Source: Salipaludibacillus aurantiacus (GTDB lineage Bacteria > Bacillota > Bacilli > Bacillales > Salisediminibacteriaceae). From it: a DNA stretch of 64,000 nt. Positions 18,905-27,101 of the stretch are shown piece by piece (the stretch's first letter is position 1; each line of letters begins with the position of its first letter). The position numbers and the translations under genes were made by a program. Location: NCBI RefSeq assembly GCF_900111295.1, contig NZ_FOGT01000005.1, forward strand, positions 124,001 to 188,000, written 5' to 3'. The notes below the pieces were generated by a model. The model searched no databases and was not told where the DNA came from. It saw nothing but the letters and a program-made list of their open reading frames with translations.

Positions 18905-19894
18905 ATGGCAACCATTAAAGAAGTAGCAGCAAAATCCGGATTGTCACCAACCACAGTTTCGAGAGTAATAAATAATCATCCCTACGTAGATGATGCGAAA
19001 CGAAAAAAAGTCATGCAGGCAATGGAGGACTTGGGATATGTCCCTAACTCTTCTGCCAGAAGGCTGCGTGGCCAAAGAACCAATACGATTGCAGTCATCA
19101 TCTCACGAATTGTGAATCCATTTTTCAGCCATTTAGTAGATGCGATGGAATTGATTGCCGGGGAAAAAGGCTATCAGCTAATTTTGTGTGATTCCCGTTT
19201 AGATAAAGACCGGGAATTACGGCATTTAGAATTGTTGAAAGCTAAACAAGTTGACGGGATTATTTTAGCTTCCTTACAAAATGAGTGGAAGGCTATTGAA
19301 CCTTTTACAAAATACGGGCCGGTCATCAGCTGCAATGAATATGATACGAATGCACAGATGCCGGTAATCCGCTGTGACCAGGTGTATGGCGGCTATATTG
19401 CAACAAAGCATCTTATTGAAAAAGGCCATACTAAAATTGCTTACGCGGGTGGTGCTGACCGTATTCAATTAACGAGAGACAGAAAAACAGGAGTCTTTAA
19501 AGCCCTTAAGGAACACGGGCTCTCTATTCCCGAAGAGTGGATGTTTCCAAGCTTTTATGGCATTGAAGACGGTAAAAATATATTCCAGCGGATCTATGCG
19601 ATGGAAAATCGGCCGACAGCTATATTTGCCGGCGGGGATGAAGTAGCTGCAGGGATTATTCAGGAAGCAAAACGGTTTAACTACCGCATACCAGAAGATT
19701 TAGCAGTGATAGGGTATGACAATCAGCCCATTGCCGATTTAATTAATCCCGGAATTACCACGATTGAACAGCCTATGAAACTGATGGGGACAAGGGCAAT
19801 GGAAATGATGGTAGATATGATTGCCTATAATAGAAAAGTCACATATAAAAAAGAGATTTTGCCGCTTCAGTTAGTGGTTCGCCAGTCAACGTGA
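18905..19894 (+). CDS. LacI family transcriptional regulator of the sugar importer
   Basis: 329 residues, standard length. The N-terminal helix-turn-helix is textbook LacI (T-I-K-E-V-A-A-K-S-G-L-S, T-V-S-R-V-I-N-N), with hinge helix S-S-A-R-R-L-R. A periplasmic-binding-protein-like sensor domain follows at about 60-325. It lies between the binding protein and permease genes of the operon it probably controls, and palindromic LacI-type sites occur both before 17386 and before 19984. The effector is presumably the transported sugar or its phosphate. RBS GGTGAGGGG. Confidence 0.9.
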   Translation: MATIKEVAAKSGLSPTTVSRVINNHPYVDDAKRKKVMQAMEDLGYVPNSSARRLRGQRTNTIAVIISRIVNPFFSHLVDAMELIAGEKGYQLILCDSRLDKDRELRHLELLKAKQVDGIILASLQNEWKAIEPFTKYGPVISCNEYDTNAQMPVIRCDQVYGGYIATKHLIEKGHTKIAYAGGADRIQLTRDRKTGVFKALKEHGLSIPEEWMFPSFYGIEDGKNIFQRIYAMENRPTAIFAGGDEVAAGIIQEAKRFNYRIPEDLAVIGYDNQPIADLINPGITTIEQPMKLMGTRAMEMMVDMIAYNRKVTYKKEILPLQLVVRQST

Positions 19895-19917
19895 ATAGCG
19901 AACCTCTAGCCTTTCTG

Positions 19918-19933
19918 CTGAAATCGATTTCAG
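19918..19933 (+). promoter_or_regulatory. Perfect 16-bp palindromic LacI-type operator
   Basis: CTGAAATCGATTTCAG is fully self-complementary with the central CG typical of LacI/CcpA operators. It lies 50 bp upstream of the first permease gene and is more symmetrical than a usual cre, which favours the neighbouring LacI protein as its ligand. Confidence 0.75.
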
Positions 19934-19983
19934 ATTTTACCAGCTTAATAGGATTGATAAGAATCCTGTAAAGGAGGATGAAC

Positions 19984-21312
19984 ATGGGAGATAAGAAAAA
20001 AGGCTTTCAATTAAGTGAAACACAGCTCGGATATTTAATGGTTCTTCCTGCTCTTATACTTATTGCTGCTATTACATTATGGCCGGTAGCCCAGTCATTC
20101 TGGAACAGTATGTTTGATTACCGTTTAAATGATCCGACGAGGAACCAGACGACTCTCAGTTACCAGATTGACCTTGAAACGTACGCTAATAATTACTTTT
20201 ATATTGACCGTGATTTAGAAGCCATTGAAAACGAAGCGGCGGGCACTGAGTTAGAGGAAACAGTGGCTCAGCTTCGCCAGGAGATTGAAACTTACCACGA
20301 TCAGCTCGTGACACTTCCTGAAATTGAAGAGCAGTACGAGATTGTTGACGAAATGGTCATGAACTTTGAGCCGGTTAATGACCGGGACTTGCGATATGGC
20401 AGCCTGGAAAAAGATTTTGCAGAAGGCTATATTTCTTTACTGGAAGATGGCCAGGATGAGCTTTTGGATGCCATAGGCGACCACGATGAGGAAATGGAAA
20501 GCGCCTTGAGTGCCGGGGCTGCTTCACTGACATCCCTCGATCGCAGCTTAATAAGACCTAACTTTATTGGTCTTCAAAATTACGGCAAATATTTAACGGA
20601 CGCCCGTATGTGGTCTGCGATGTGGAATACAGTGTTCTTTACCGTCGTCTCTGTCTTTTTTGAATTGACAATTGGACTTGCGGTCGCTCTCATTATTAAC
20701 AGAGCGTTCATTGGACGCGGAGCTGTCCGGGCGGCTGTCCTGATTCCCTGGGCGATTCCGACAGCGGTCAGTGCGATGATGTGGAATTACCTTTATGATG
20801 GACAGTCCGGGGTGGTTGCCCATTATTTCGAACAGCTTGGAATAATTTCTGATGCCTCCGTTCTTTTAAGTACAGGCTCGGGAGCCATGTTCTCGATTAT
20901 TTTAGCAGACGTCTGGAAAACAATGCCTTATATGGCCTTATTGCTTCTTGCAGGTCTGCAGACGATTCCAGAATCCTTGTATGAAGCAGCGGAAGTTGAC
21001 GGGGCCAACAGGATACAGCGCTTTATTAACGTCACCTTGCCAATGCTTAAATCAGCCATTCTTGTTGCTTTACTGTTCAGAACGCTGGATGCCTTCCGGG
21101 TATTTGACTTGATTTATGTACTGACAGGCGGCGGACCTGCCAACAGTACGGAATCAATATCTGTTTATGCCTATCAGGTGCTTTTTGCGCAATCCAACTT
21201 TGGTGAAGGGTCTGTGCTCTCAGTGATCGTGTTCTTAGCTGTGGCTCTTATCAGTATCATTTTCATCAAATTGATCGGTTCTGACTTGTTTGAAGGCAAA
21301 ACAGGCAAATAA
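19984..21312 (+). CDS. Sugar ABC transporter permease, MalF type with long loop
   Basis: 442 residues, against about 290-310 for most such permeases. After the first span (about 18-40) comes a hydrophilic, mostly helical insert of ~150 residues (about 45-190) before the remaining five spans. The EAA loop is intact (E-A-A-E-V-D-G-A-N-R-I-Q-R-F). ATG 19984 sits 6 nt after AAGGAGG; an ATG at 19978 overlaps that ribosome site and is unlikely. The insert is in the same position as the large periplasmic P2 loop of E. coli MalF, so it may contact the binding protein. Partner of the permease at 21331. Confidence 0.88.
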   Translation: MGDKKKGFQLSETQLGYLMVLPALILIAAITLWPVAQSFWNSMFDYRLNDPTRNQTTLSYQIDLETYANNYFYIDRDLEAIENEAAGTELEETVAQLRQEIETYHDQLVTLPEIEEQYEIVDEMVMNFEPVNDRDLRYGSLEKDFAEGYISLLEDGQDELLDAIGDHDEEMESALSAGAASLTSLDRSLIRPNFIGLQNYGKYLTDARMWSAMWNTVFFTVVSVFFELTIGLAVALIINRAFIGRGAVRAAVLIPWAIPTAVSAMMWNYLYDGQSGVVAHYFEQLGIISDASVLLSTGSGAMFSIILADVWKTMPYMALLLLAGLQTIPESLYEAAEVDGANRIQRFINVTLPMLKSAILVALLFRTLDAFRVFDLIYVLTGGGPANSTESISVYAYQVLFAQSNFGEGSVLSVIVFLAVALISIIFIKLIGSDLFEGKTGK

Positions 21313-21330
21313 TAAAGGAGGTTATCAAAC

Positions 21331-22152
21331 ATGCGAAAACGAGCAGGTGTTTCATTTTATATCTTTTTAAGCTTGTTTATCTTTGTGATTATGTTCCCGT
21401 TTCTGTGGGTCTTTCTCACGTCAATTAAACCGCCTATTGAAATTTTCGCAGGCTTTAACTGGTTTACAACGAACCCGACTTTACAGTCTTATATTAGTGC
21501 CATTGATACGAGGCCTTTGTTTCTGTATATGTGGAACAGTATTGCTGTTTCCAGTTTAACCACAGTGATAGCTATTTCTGTTGCCTCACTTGCGGCTTAC
21601 GCTGTGACCCGGCTGCCAATTAAATTTAAAGGGACGATACTCGGGATTGTGCTTGCGGCCGCTATGTTTCCGCAAATCGCGATTATTTCACCTATTTTCA
21701 ACTTGATTCAGAGCCTGGGGCTTCGTAACAGTTATATGGGGCTCGTTATTCCTTATATCACGATCAGTTTACCGCTTGCTATCTGGATTTTGGCGACCTT
21801 CTTTAAGAAAATACCTTTTGAGCTGGAAGAGTCAGCCAAACTGGATGGTGCCACACCTTTTCAGACGTTTAGAAAGATTATTTTTCCGCTTGCGGCACCC
21901 GGGGTATTTACAACAGCCATTCTTGTCTTCATTGCGGCGTGGAACGAGTATTTATTTGCGTTAACTATTAACTCTGATGATAACTGGCGCACGGTGCCAG
22001 TAGGGCTGTCCATGTACCAGTCCCAGTATACGATTCCTTGGGGGGATATTACCGCCGCAACCGTTCTTGTGACGATCCCGATCGTTGTCGTCGTTCTCCT
22101 CTTCCAGAGACGTATAGTGGCGGGGCTCACTTCAGGGTCAGTAAAAGAATAA
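21331..22152 (+). CDS. Sugar ABC transporter permease, MalG type
   Basis: 273 residues with six membrane segments and the conserved EAA loop (E-E-S-A-K-L-D-G-A-T-P-F-Q-T-F), which contacts the ATPase. Forms the heterodimeric channel with the product of 19984. RBS AAAGGAGGTT. Last gene of the set; a strong terminator follows 68 bp later. Confidence 0.92.
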   Translation: MRKRAGVSFYIFLSLFIFVIMFPFLWVFLTSIKPPIEIFAGFNWFTTNPTLQSYISAIDTRPLFLYMWNSIAVSSLTTVIAISVASLAAYAVTRLPIKFKGTILGIVLAAAMFPQIAIISPIFNLIQSLGLRNSYMGLVIPYITISLPLAIWILATFFKKIPFELEESAKLDGATPFQTFRKIIFPLAAPGVFTTAILVFIAAWNEYLFALTINSDDNWRTVPVGLSMYQSQYTIPWGDITAATVLVTIPIVVVVLLFQRRIVAGLTSGSVKE

Positions 22153-22220
22153 ACGGTGTCACACTTTAAACAGACTGGAATATAATACGATTACCCCCTT
22201 ATATTAATATATATTTTGGT

Positions 22221-22251
22221 ACCTCCTTCATTTACGAAGGAGGTTCTTTTT
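22221..22251 (+). terminator. Intrinsic terminator after the sugar permease genes
   Basis: ACCTCCTTC and GAAGGAGGT form a 9-bp GC-rich stem with a 6-nt loop and a T-rich tail. Confidence 0.9.
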
Positions 22252-22291
22252 ATGATAAGACAGGATAGATTGTGGCGGATCACTTCATTTT

Positions 22292-22348
22292 TTTGATTGA
22301 AGGACAGAAACTGGGCTGCCTAAGGGATTAAGCTCAGTTAAAAATTCT
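22292..22348 (+). repeat. Fragment of the dispersed element seen at 58131-58465
   Basis: The stretch starting tttgattgaaggacagaa and ending near agctcagttaaaa matches 58243-58300 in order and spacing (tttgattgaaggacagaa, then gggattaag versus gggagtaag, then ctcagtta versus cgcagtca). Neither terminal inverted repeat is present, so it is a degenerate internal fragment. The rest of the gap up to 22484 holds nothing else I can name. Confidence 0.6.
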
Positions 22349-22484
22349 CTTTCCTGACTCAATCCTTCGGGAAATCCTGTTGCAGGCAAGTCCTCAGTTA
22401 TATTCGGGAGCTTGGCGGTTCTAACCTTTTTAGCCAGGACATAAAATCAGTTAAGACGAAATTATGGACAAGGATGGGAAGCTG

Positions 22485-23315
22485 ATGAATCACAAAGTGA
22501 CAAAGCTAAAAAGGAAAATGGAAGCGAAACGCCGTCAGAGAAATATACGAAAAGTTACTGAACAAACAGGTGAAAGGCTGAGAGGGGACGGACCTACCTA
22601 TTGGGGCATGAAGCACGACGAAGAGCGAGAAGATACGTTCTATCCTATTGAGGCCGGTAAAGGACTTCCCCAAGATAAGTCTTCCCCTGAACCTTTTTTT
22701 AGAAAAGATACGTTTATGATGCAGATTTTGGCCAGTATATGCCTATTTTTAATTGTTGCCATTATACTGCAGTCAAACTCTCCTGCATTGGAAGGGCCAA
22801 GAAATTACATTTATACGTCTTTTCAAGAAGAGTTTCAATTTGATCGGGCGGCTGCCTGGTATGAAGATTTATTCGGACGCCCTCTCGCACTTCTTCCTGA
22901 TCAGATGGAAACAGTTGCCCCTGGAAATATGAAAGATAATTTAGAGGATAATTACGCCCTCCCGGCGACAGGGACCGTAAAGGAGACTTTTGACCAAAAC
23001 GGCAGGGGAATTTTTGTAGAAACAGAGGCAGGTGAATTAATTGAAGCTGTCAGAAGCGGCGTCGTCCGTTACATTGGTGAAGATGAAGAGAATGACTGGG
23101 GGAAAATTGTTATCGTCCGCCATTATGATGGCGGGGAATCATGGTACGGGATGCTGGATGAGATTCATGTAAGCCTGTATGACCACGTGGACAGCGGAGA
23201 AAAATTAGCCCGGGTCTCTTCGATTAAAGACGAGTCAGAAGTAGGGGTGTATTACTTCGCTCTTAAAGAAGGGGATGTCTTTATTGATCCTGTAGAAGTG
23301 ATCTCCCTTGACTGA
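22485..23315 (+). CDS. spoIVFA: Stage IV sporulation protein SpoIVFA
   Basis: 276 residues. A basic cytoplasmic N-terminus, one span (about 77-97) and a C-terminal M23/LytM-like domain (about 165-275) lacking an H-x-H metal pair, as in SpoIVFA, which is not a peptidase. It holds SpoIVFB inactive in the outer forespore membrane until SpoIVB cleaves it. ATG 22485 follows AAGGATGGGAAG; an ATG at 22464 has no ribosome site. It overlaps spoIVFB by 8 bp. Confidence 0.88.
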   Translation: MNHKVTKLKRKMEAKRRQRNIRKVTEQTGERLRGDGPTYWGMKHDEEREDTFYPIEAGKGLPQDKSSPEPFFRKDTFMMQILASICLFLIVAIILQSNSPALEGPRNYIYTSFQEEFQFDRAAAWYEDLFGRPLALLPDQMETVAPGNMKDNLEDNYALPATGTVKETFDQNGRGIFVETEAGELIEAVRSGVVRYIGEDEENDWGKIVIVRHYDGGESWYGMLDEIHVSLYDHVDSGEKLARVSSIKDESEVGVYYFALKEGDVFIDPVEVISLD

Positions 23316-24150
23316 TTTACTGAGAAAAGTCAAAATTCATCCTCTTTTATGGATAGTTCTTAGTATAGGAGGATTGACAGGATTTTTTAAAGAAATACTG
23401 ATGCTTTTGTTTATTGTTTCAGTTCACGAGTTAGGCCACATATTTATGGCCCGGCGTTTTAACTGGAGGATCCGGAAAATAATGCTCATGCCTTTTGGAG
23501 GCATAGCTGAAATGGACGAGTATGGGAACAGGCCTGCAAAAGAAGAAATTCTGGTAGCTGTCAGCGGTCCATTGCAGCACTTATGGATGATTGGTCTCAG
23601 CTTCCTTCTATTAGGCTCTGCCTTTTGGACGGAAGCTGATCACCAATTGTTCCTTTTTCATAACATTGCTATATTACTGTTTAATTTGCTCCCGGTTTTA
23701 CCTCTGGATGGCGGGAAATTGCTGTTTTCATTTCAAAGTTATGTTCTTCCCTTCCATAAAGCTTATCAATCCACTTTTATATTATCTTTTGTCTGCTTAA
23801 CAGCTCTTTCCTTTCTGAGTCTATTTATGCTTCCTTTCCATTTGAATTTAATTATGGTAACCACCTTTTTATGGGTGCATCAATACCTCGAATGGAAACA
23901 GAGACACTATCATTTCTTGAGGTTCTTACTTGAAAGAAAACATATAAAAAGGAATAAAAAGAATTATCTGTTGAATGTTTCGCCTGCTCTCACAGTCGCC
24001 CAGGCTGTCAAGAATGTCCACCGGGAGAAAGAGTTAACCTTATTAATAAATAAAAACCAGGTTATACAGGAAAAAGTACTTTTAGACGCATTTTTTGACA
24101 GATATAAGCAAACCCAGCCTTTATCCTGTCTTCTTAAAGGTGACTGGTAA
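23308..24150 (+). CDS. spoIVFB: Pro-sigma-K intramembrane protease SpoIVFB
   Basis: 280 residues, several membrane segments. A site-2-type zinc protease: H-E-L-G-H in the second span and N-L-L-P-V-L-P-L-D-G-G in the later span supply the metal ligands. It releases active sigma-K in the mother cell. A CBS-like C-terminal region for ATP sensing is plausible (about 215-275). The start is TTG 23308, within the spoIVFA end, so translation is coupled. Good evidence that the organism sporulates. Confidence 0.92.
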   Translation: MTDLLRKVKIHPLLWIVLSIGGLTGFFKEILMLLFIVSVHELGHIFMARRFNWRIRKIMLMPFGGIAEMDEYGNRPAKEEILVAVSGPLQHLWMIGLSFLLLGSAFWTEADHQLFLFHNIAILLFNLLPVLPLDGGKLLFSFQSYVLPFHKAYQSTFILSFVCLTALSFLSLFMLPFHLNLIMVTTFLWVHQYLEWKQRHYHFLRFLLERKHIKRNKKNYLLNVSPALTVAQAVKNVHREKELTLLINKNQVIQEKVLLDAFFDRYKQTQPLSCLLKGDW

Positions 24151-24215
24151 TTGCCCTGTAAACCATTTATAATATGGGCAGACTAAAGGATTCCTTAAGG
24201 AGATGGGAGCGAACA

Positions 24216-25679
24216 GTGAGGAAAATTATTTTGCACCGCCTGCTGAATGAAACGCGCGGGGCGGTTTTAGAGAACGGAAAAGTAACAGAATGGTTATTCG
24301 ATATTCCTTCAGATTCTCCCGGCCCGGGGAGTGTGATTAAAGGAAAGGTAGAAGACATTCTGCCAGGAATGGACGCGGCATTTATTAATATCGGCTCTGA
24401 AAAAAACGGATTTCTTTATAAAAAAGAATTAGCAGCTTTTCAGCAGGATCCTCCACAGGATATACCGGTGACATCTCTTGTTGCTAAAGGACAGTCGATT
24501 ATAGTACAAGTTAAAAAAGAAGAATCCGGCTCAAAAGGAGCCAAGCTTACAGAACATTTAGCATTCCCCGGGAAATATGTTGTATTTTTGCCTTATGGCG
24601 GCTACGTAGCTGTGTCTAAAAAAATTACCCCTGAAGAGACGAGAAATGTGTGGAGAGAATGGGGAAAAGACCAGTTGGAAGGCCGGGAAGGACTGATTAT
24701 CCGGACGCTTGCTGAGGAAGCGCCGGTTGAGGAAGTTAAAGAAGATCTGGCGCGCCTGAAAAGCAGGTATTCTGCTGTCCTTAAGAAAGCAAAAGAAATA
24801 AAAGGGACAGGAACTTTATATGATGAATCATCCATTTATGCCAGAGTGTCAAGAGATTTTTTAAACGATGATAATACTGAAATAATTGTCGATTCACCGG
24901 AAGATTACCAACAATTTACCAGTGAAGGGAATCGTGCTAACATTGAACTTTATCAGGGGAAAGAAAACATATTTTCCCGCTTCAATATCGGAAAACAACT
25001 GGAACGGGCTTTAAAACCATTTCTTTGGCTCAAAAACGGAGGTTCTCTTCACATTGACCATACTGAAGCAATGACTGTAATTGATGTAAACTCTGCAAAG
25101 TTTACCGGCAAACAGGGGCTGAGAGATACTGCGGTGAAGATTAATTTAGAAGCAGCGAAAACAATTGCCGAACAGCTTAGGCAGAGAGATATAGGCGGCA
25201 TTATTCTCATCGATTTTATGGATATGGCAGATGAAGCCGACAGGCAGGAAGTATTAAAAACGTTAAATGAAGCTCTTAAACATGACCGGACTATTACCAA
25301 TGTTTTAGGGTTTACCCAGTTGGGCCTGCTGGAAATGACTCGCAAAAAAACTAGGAATCCACTGAGAGATATCATGTTTAATGACTGTCCTGCCTGTCAA
25401 GGGACAGGCAAGGTCAAGAAAGAAGAAGAGATAGCAAAAGAATTGGAAGAAGCCGTGTTTACGAGAAGATATGATGATGAGGAAGCCATAATTGTGGAAA
25501 TTGGAGAGTGGATTATCCCGCTTTTCTGCGGCAATAATAAAAAGCGTATGAAACAGCTTGAAAAAATAACTAACAAAAAAATATTTCTTACCCCGTCATC
25601 TTTGCCAGGATTTGAAATCCGCTACATGGGAAATATTGAGGAAGCCCGATTAAAATGGAAAAAACACGTTAGCCCTTGA
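24216..25679 (+). CDS. rng: Ribonuclease G/E family endoribonuclease
   Basis: 487 residues. S1 RNA-binding domain near the N-terminus (G-S-V-I-K-G-K-V-E-D-I), catalytic aspartates in D-V-N-S-A-K-F and I-D-F-M-D-M, and a zinc-link C-P-A-C-Q-G-T-G. This is the RNase G layout without the long RNase E scaffold. GTG 24216 follows GGGAG. The gene replaces the direct spoIVFB-rplU junction of B. subtilis, which lacks this enzyme; it occurs in many other Bacillaceae. Likely role in rRNA 5' processing and mRNA decay. Confidence 0.93.
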   Translation: MRKIILHRLLNETRGAVLENGKVTEWLFDIPSDSPGPGSVIKGKVEDILPGMDAAFINIGSEKNGFLYKKELAAFQQDPPQDIPVTSLVAKGQSIIVQVKKEESGSKGAKLTEHLAFPGKYVVFLPYGGYVAVSKKITPEETRNVWREWGKDQLEGREGLIIRTLAEEAPVEEVKEDLARLKSRYSAVLKKAKEIKGTGTLYDESSIYARVSRDFLNDDNTEIIVDSPEDYQQFTSEGNRANIELYQGKENIFSRFNIGKQLERALKPFLWLKNGGSLHIDHTEAMTVIDVNSAKFTGKQGLRDTAVKINLEAAKTIAEQLRQRDIGGIILIDFMDMADEADRQEVLKTLNEALKHDRTITNVLGFTQLGLLEMTRKKTRNPLRDIMFNDCPACQGTGKVKKEEEIAKELEEAVFTRRYDDEEAIIVEIGEWIIPLFCGNNKKRMKQLEKITNKKIFLTPSSLPGFEIRYMGNIEEARLKWKKHVSP

Positions 25680-25699
25680 AGTAAAGCCTTTATAATCCA

Positions 25700-25729
25700 T
25701 TGACATGCACTTTTACATTATGGTATGAT
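25700..25729 (+). promoter_or_regulatory. SigA promoter of the L21-L27 operon
   Basis: TTGACA (25700-25705), 18-bp spacer, TATGAT (25724-25729). It lies just after rng and upstream of the L21 leader. Confidence 0.8.
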
Positions 25730-25736
25730 GTCTTTT

Positions 25737-25843
25737 GTTAGTTGTTTGGATGCACCCAAAGAGCTACAACCGCACAGAACAGGTTATAAGCATTTTTAAT
25801 GCACCTGGGATGGCGAGTCTGAGTATTTAAAGGAGGTGCGCAC
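25737..25843 (+). ncRNA. Ribosomal protein L21 leader
   Basis: About 105 nt between the promoter and rplU form a structured leader in the place where the Firmicute L21 leader is found. Visible pairings include ggttgtttg-type GC segments and gcaccTGGG near 25801. The RNA is thought to let L21 or a partner repress its own operon. The class is assigned from position and partial sequence features; I could not run a covariance search. Confidence 0.6.
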
Positions 25844-26152
25844 ATGTACGCAATTATTGAAACTGGCGGAAAGCAAGTGAAAGTGACTGAAGGACAGGAA
25901 GTTTACGTTGAGAAGCTTGACGTAACTGAAGGTGATACAGTTACATTTGACCGTGTTCTTCTAGTGGGTGGAGACGAAACAAAAGTTGGTTCTCCATTAC
26001 TTGACGGCGCAACTGTGACAGCAAAGGTTGAAAAACAAGGCCGTGCTAAAAAGTTGACTGTATTCAAGTATAAAGCTAAGAAAAACTACCGTCGTAAGCA
26101 AGGTCACCGTCAACCTTACACAAAAGTGACGATCGATAAGATCAACGCTTAA
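25844..26152 (+). CDS. rplU: 50S ribosomal protein L21
   Basis: 102 residues. [11 protein letters not shown] at the N-terminus and [15 protein letters not shown] near the C-terminus are diagnostic of bL21. RBS AAAGGAGGTG. First gene of rplU-prp-rpmA. Confidence 0.98.
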   Translation: MYAIIETGGKQVKVTEGQEVYVEKLDVTEGDTVTFDRVLLVGGDETKVGSPLLDGATVTAKVEKQGRAKKLTVFKYKAKKNYRRKQGHRQPYTKVTIDKINA

Positions 26153-26166
26153 AAGGTGGACTGACG

Positions 26167-26496
26167 ATGATCCATATCACGTTTGACCGGAACGAAGACG
26201 GTACAATCGATTCATTTACCATGACAGGCCATGCCGATTCAGGACCGCACGGACAGGATCTTGTATGTGCGGGAGCTTCAGCCGTTTCGTTTGGAACGGT
26301 AAATGCAGTGGCTGAAATCTGTGGAACTGAAATGGAAGTTGAAATGAATGATAATGGAGGCTTTCTCCGCTGTCGTGTTCCTGACAAATTAGATCGTGAC
26401 ACTTATGAGAAAGTACAATTACTATTAGAAGGCATGCTGGTCTCTATGAAAACAATGGAAGACCAGTACAGCCGGTTTATATGTATTGAATCGTAA
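26167..26496 (+). CDS. prp: Ribosomal-processing cysteine protease Prp
   Basis: 109 residues. The catalytic His is in T-G-H-A-D and the catalytic Cys in D-L-V-C-A-G-A-S. Prp removes the N-terminal extension of L27, and the L27 gene next to it carries that extension, so enzyme and substrate are adjacent. Known as YsxB in B. subtilis. Starts 14 bp after rplU. Confidence 0.95.
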   Translation: MIHITFDRNEDGTIDSFTMTGHADSGPHGQDLVCAGASAVSFGTVNAVAEICGTEMEVEMNDNGGFLRCRVPDKLDRDTYEKVQLLLEGMLVSMKTMEDQYSRFICIES

Positions 26497-26515
26497 ATAT
26501 GCAGGAGGTGAAGAC

Positions 26516-26809
26516 ATGTTCTTAAATTTGGACCTTCAGTTTTTCGCCCAGAAGAAGGGTGTAGGTAGTACTAAAAACGGTCGTGACTCAATTTCCAAGC
26601 GTTTGGGCACTAAGCGGGGAGACGGACAAGAAGTGACAGGCGGATCAATCCTAGTTCGCCAGCGAGGCACTCGTATTTACCCTGGTGTTAACGTCGGGAA
26701 AGGCGGAGACGACACGTTGTTTGCGAAAGTGGACGGCGTTGTGAAATTTGAACGCGTAGGACGTGACCGCAAGCGGGTAAGCGTGTATCCTGAAGTTCAG
26801 GAAGCGTAA
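26516..26809 (+). CDS. rpmA: 50S ribosomal protein L27 with Prp-cleaved extension
   Basis: 97 residues. The N-terminus [11 protein letters not shown] contains the Firmicute cleavage motif; Prp should cut after F-F-A. The body, with [11 protein letters not shown], is bL27. ATG 26516 follows GGAGGTG with 5-nt spacing. Confidence 0.98.
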   Translation: MFLNLDLQFFAQKKGVGSTKNGRDSISKRLGTKRGDGQEVTGGSILVRQRGTRIYPGVNVGKGGDDTLFAKVDGVVKFERVGRDRKRVSVYPEVQEA

Positions 26810-26818
26810 TATATTATG

Positions 26819-26860
26819 AAAAACTCTGATGATTAGTCTCTAATCATTAGAGTTTTTTTT
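26819..26860 (+). terminator. Intrinsic terminator after rpmA
   Basis: A stem of about 15 bp with one G-T pair (AAAACTCTGATGATTAG against CTAATCATTAGAGTTTT), loop TCT, and eight T. It ends the ribosomal operon. Confidence 0.92.
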
Positions 26861-26968
26861 AATTCTTCTGAAACAGTACAGTAACAGATGGCATATACAA
26901 AAGTTAAAAAATAGAAATGCTGCCAACATGGCTTTTTCACTTATTAAAAGCTGTTATCTTTAAATTAC

Positions 26969-27001
26969 GATCCTCAATTAAATTGTTGAGGGTCTTTTTT
27001 T
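26969..27001 (+). terminator. Orphan terminator hairpin with no gene before it
   Basis: GATCCTCAAT pairs with GTTGAGGGTC (two G-T pairs), followed by seven T. The rpmA operon already ends at 26860 and no frame in between looks coding, so this may end a short untranslated RNA or be a remnant of lost genes. Confidence 0.7.
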
Positions 27002-27101
27002 AGGTTGGCTGACTTCATATGGGAGGACACAGAAATTATGACAAAATTTTCAAATATTATGTGATATATTGGTGGGAAATTGATCAATAAGGGTGATATT
27101 T

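Noticed and set aside
27000-27092. Short ORF ATG at about 27038
   Set aside because: Only eight codons with no conserved context.
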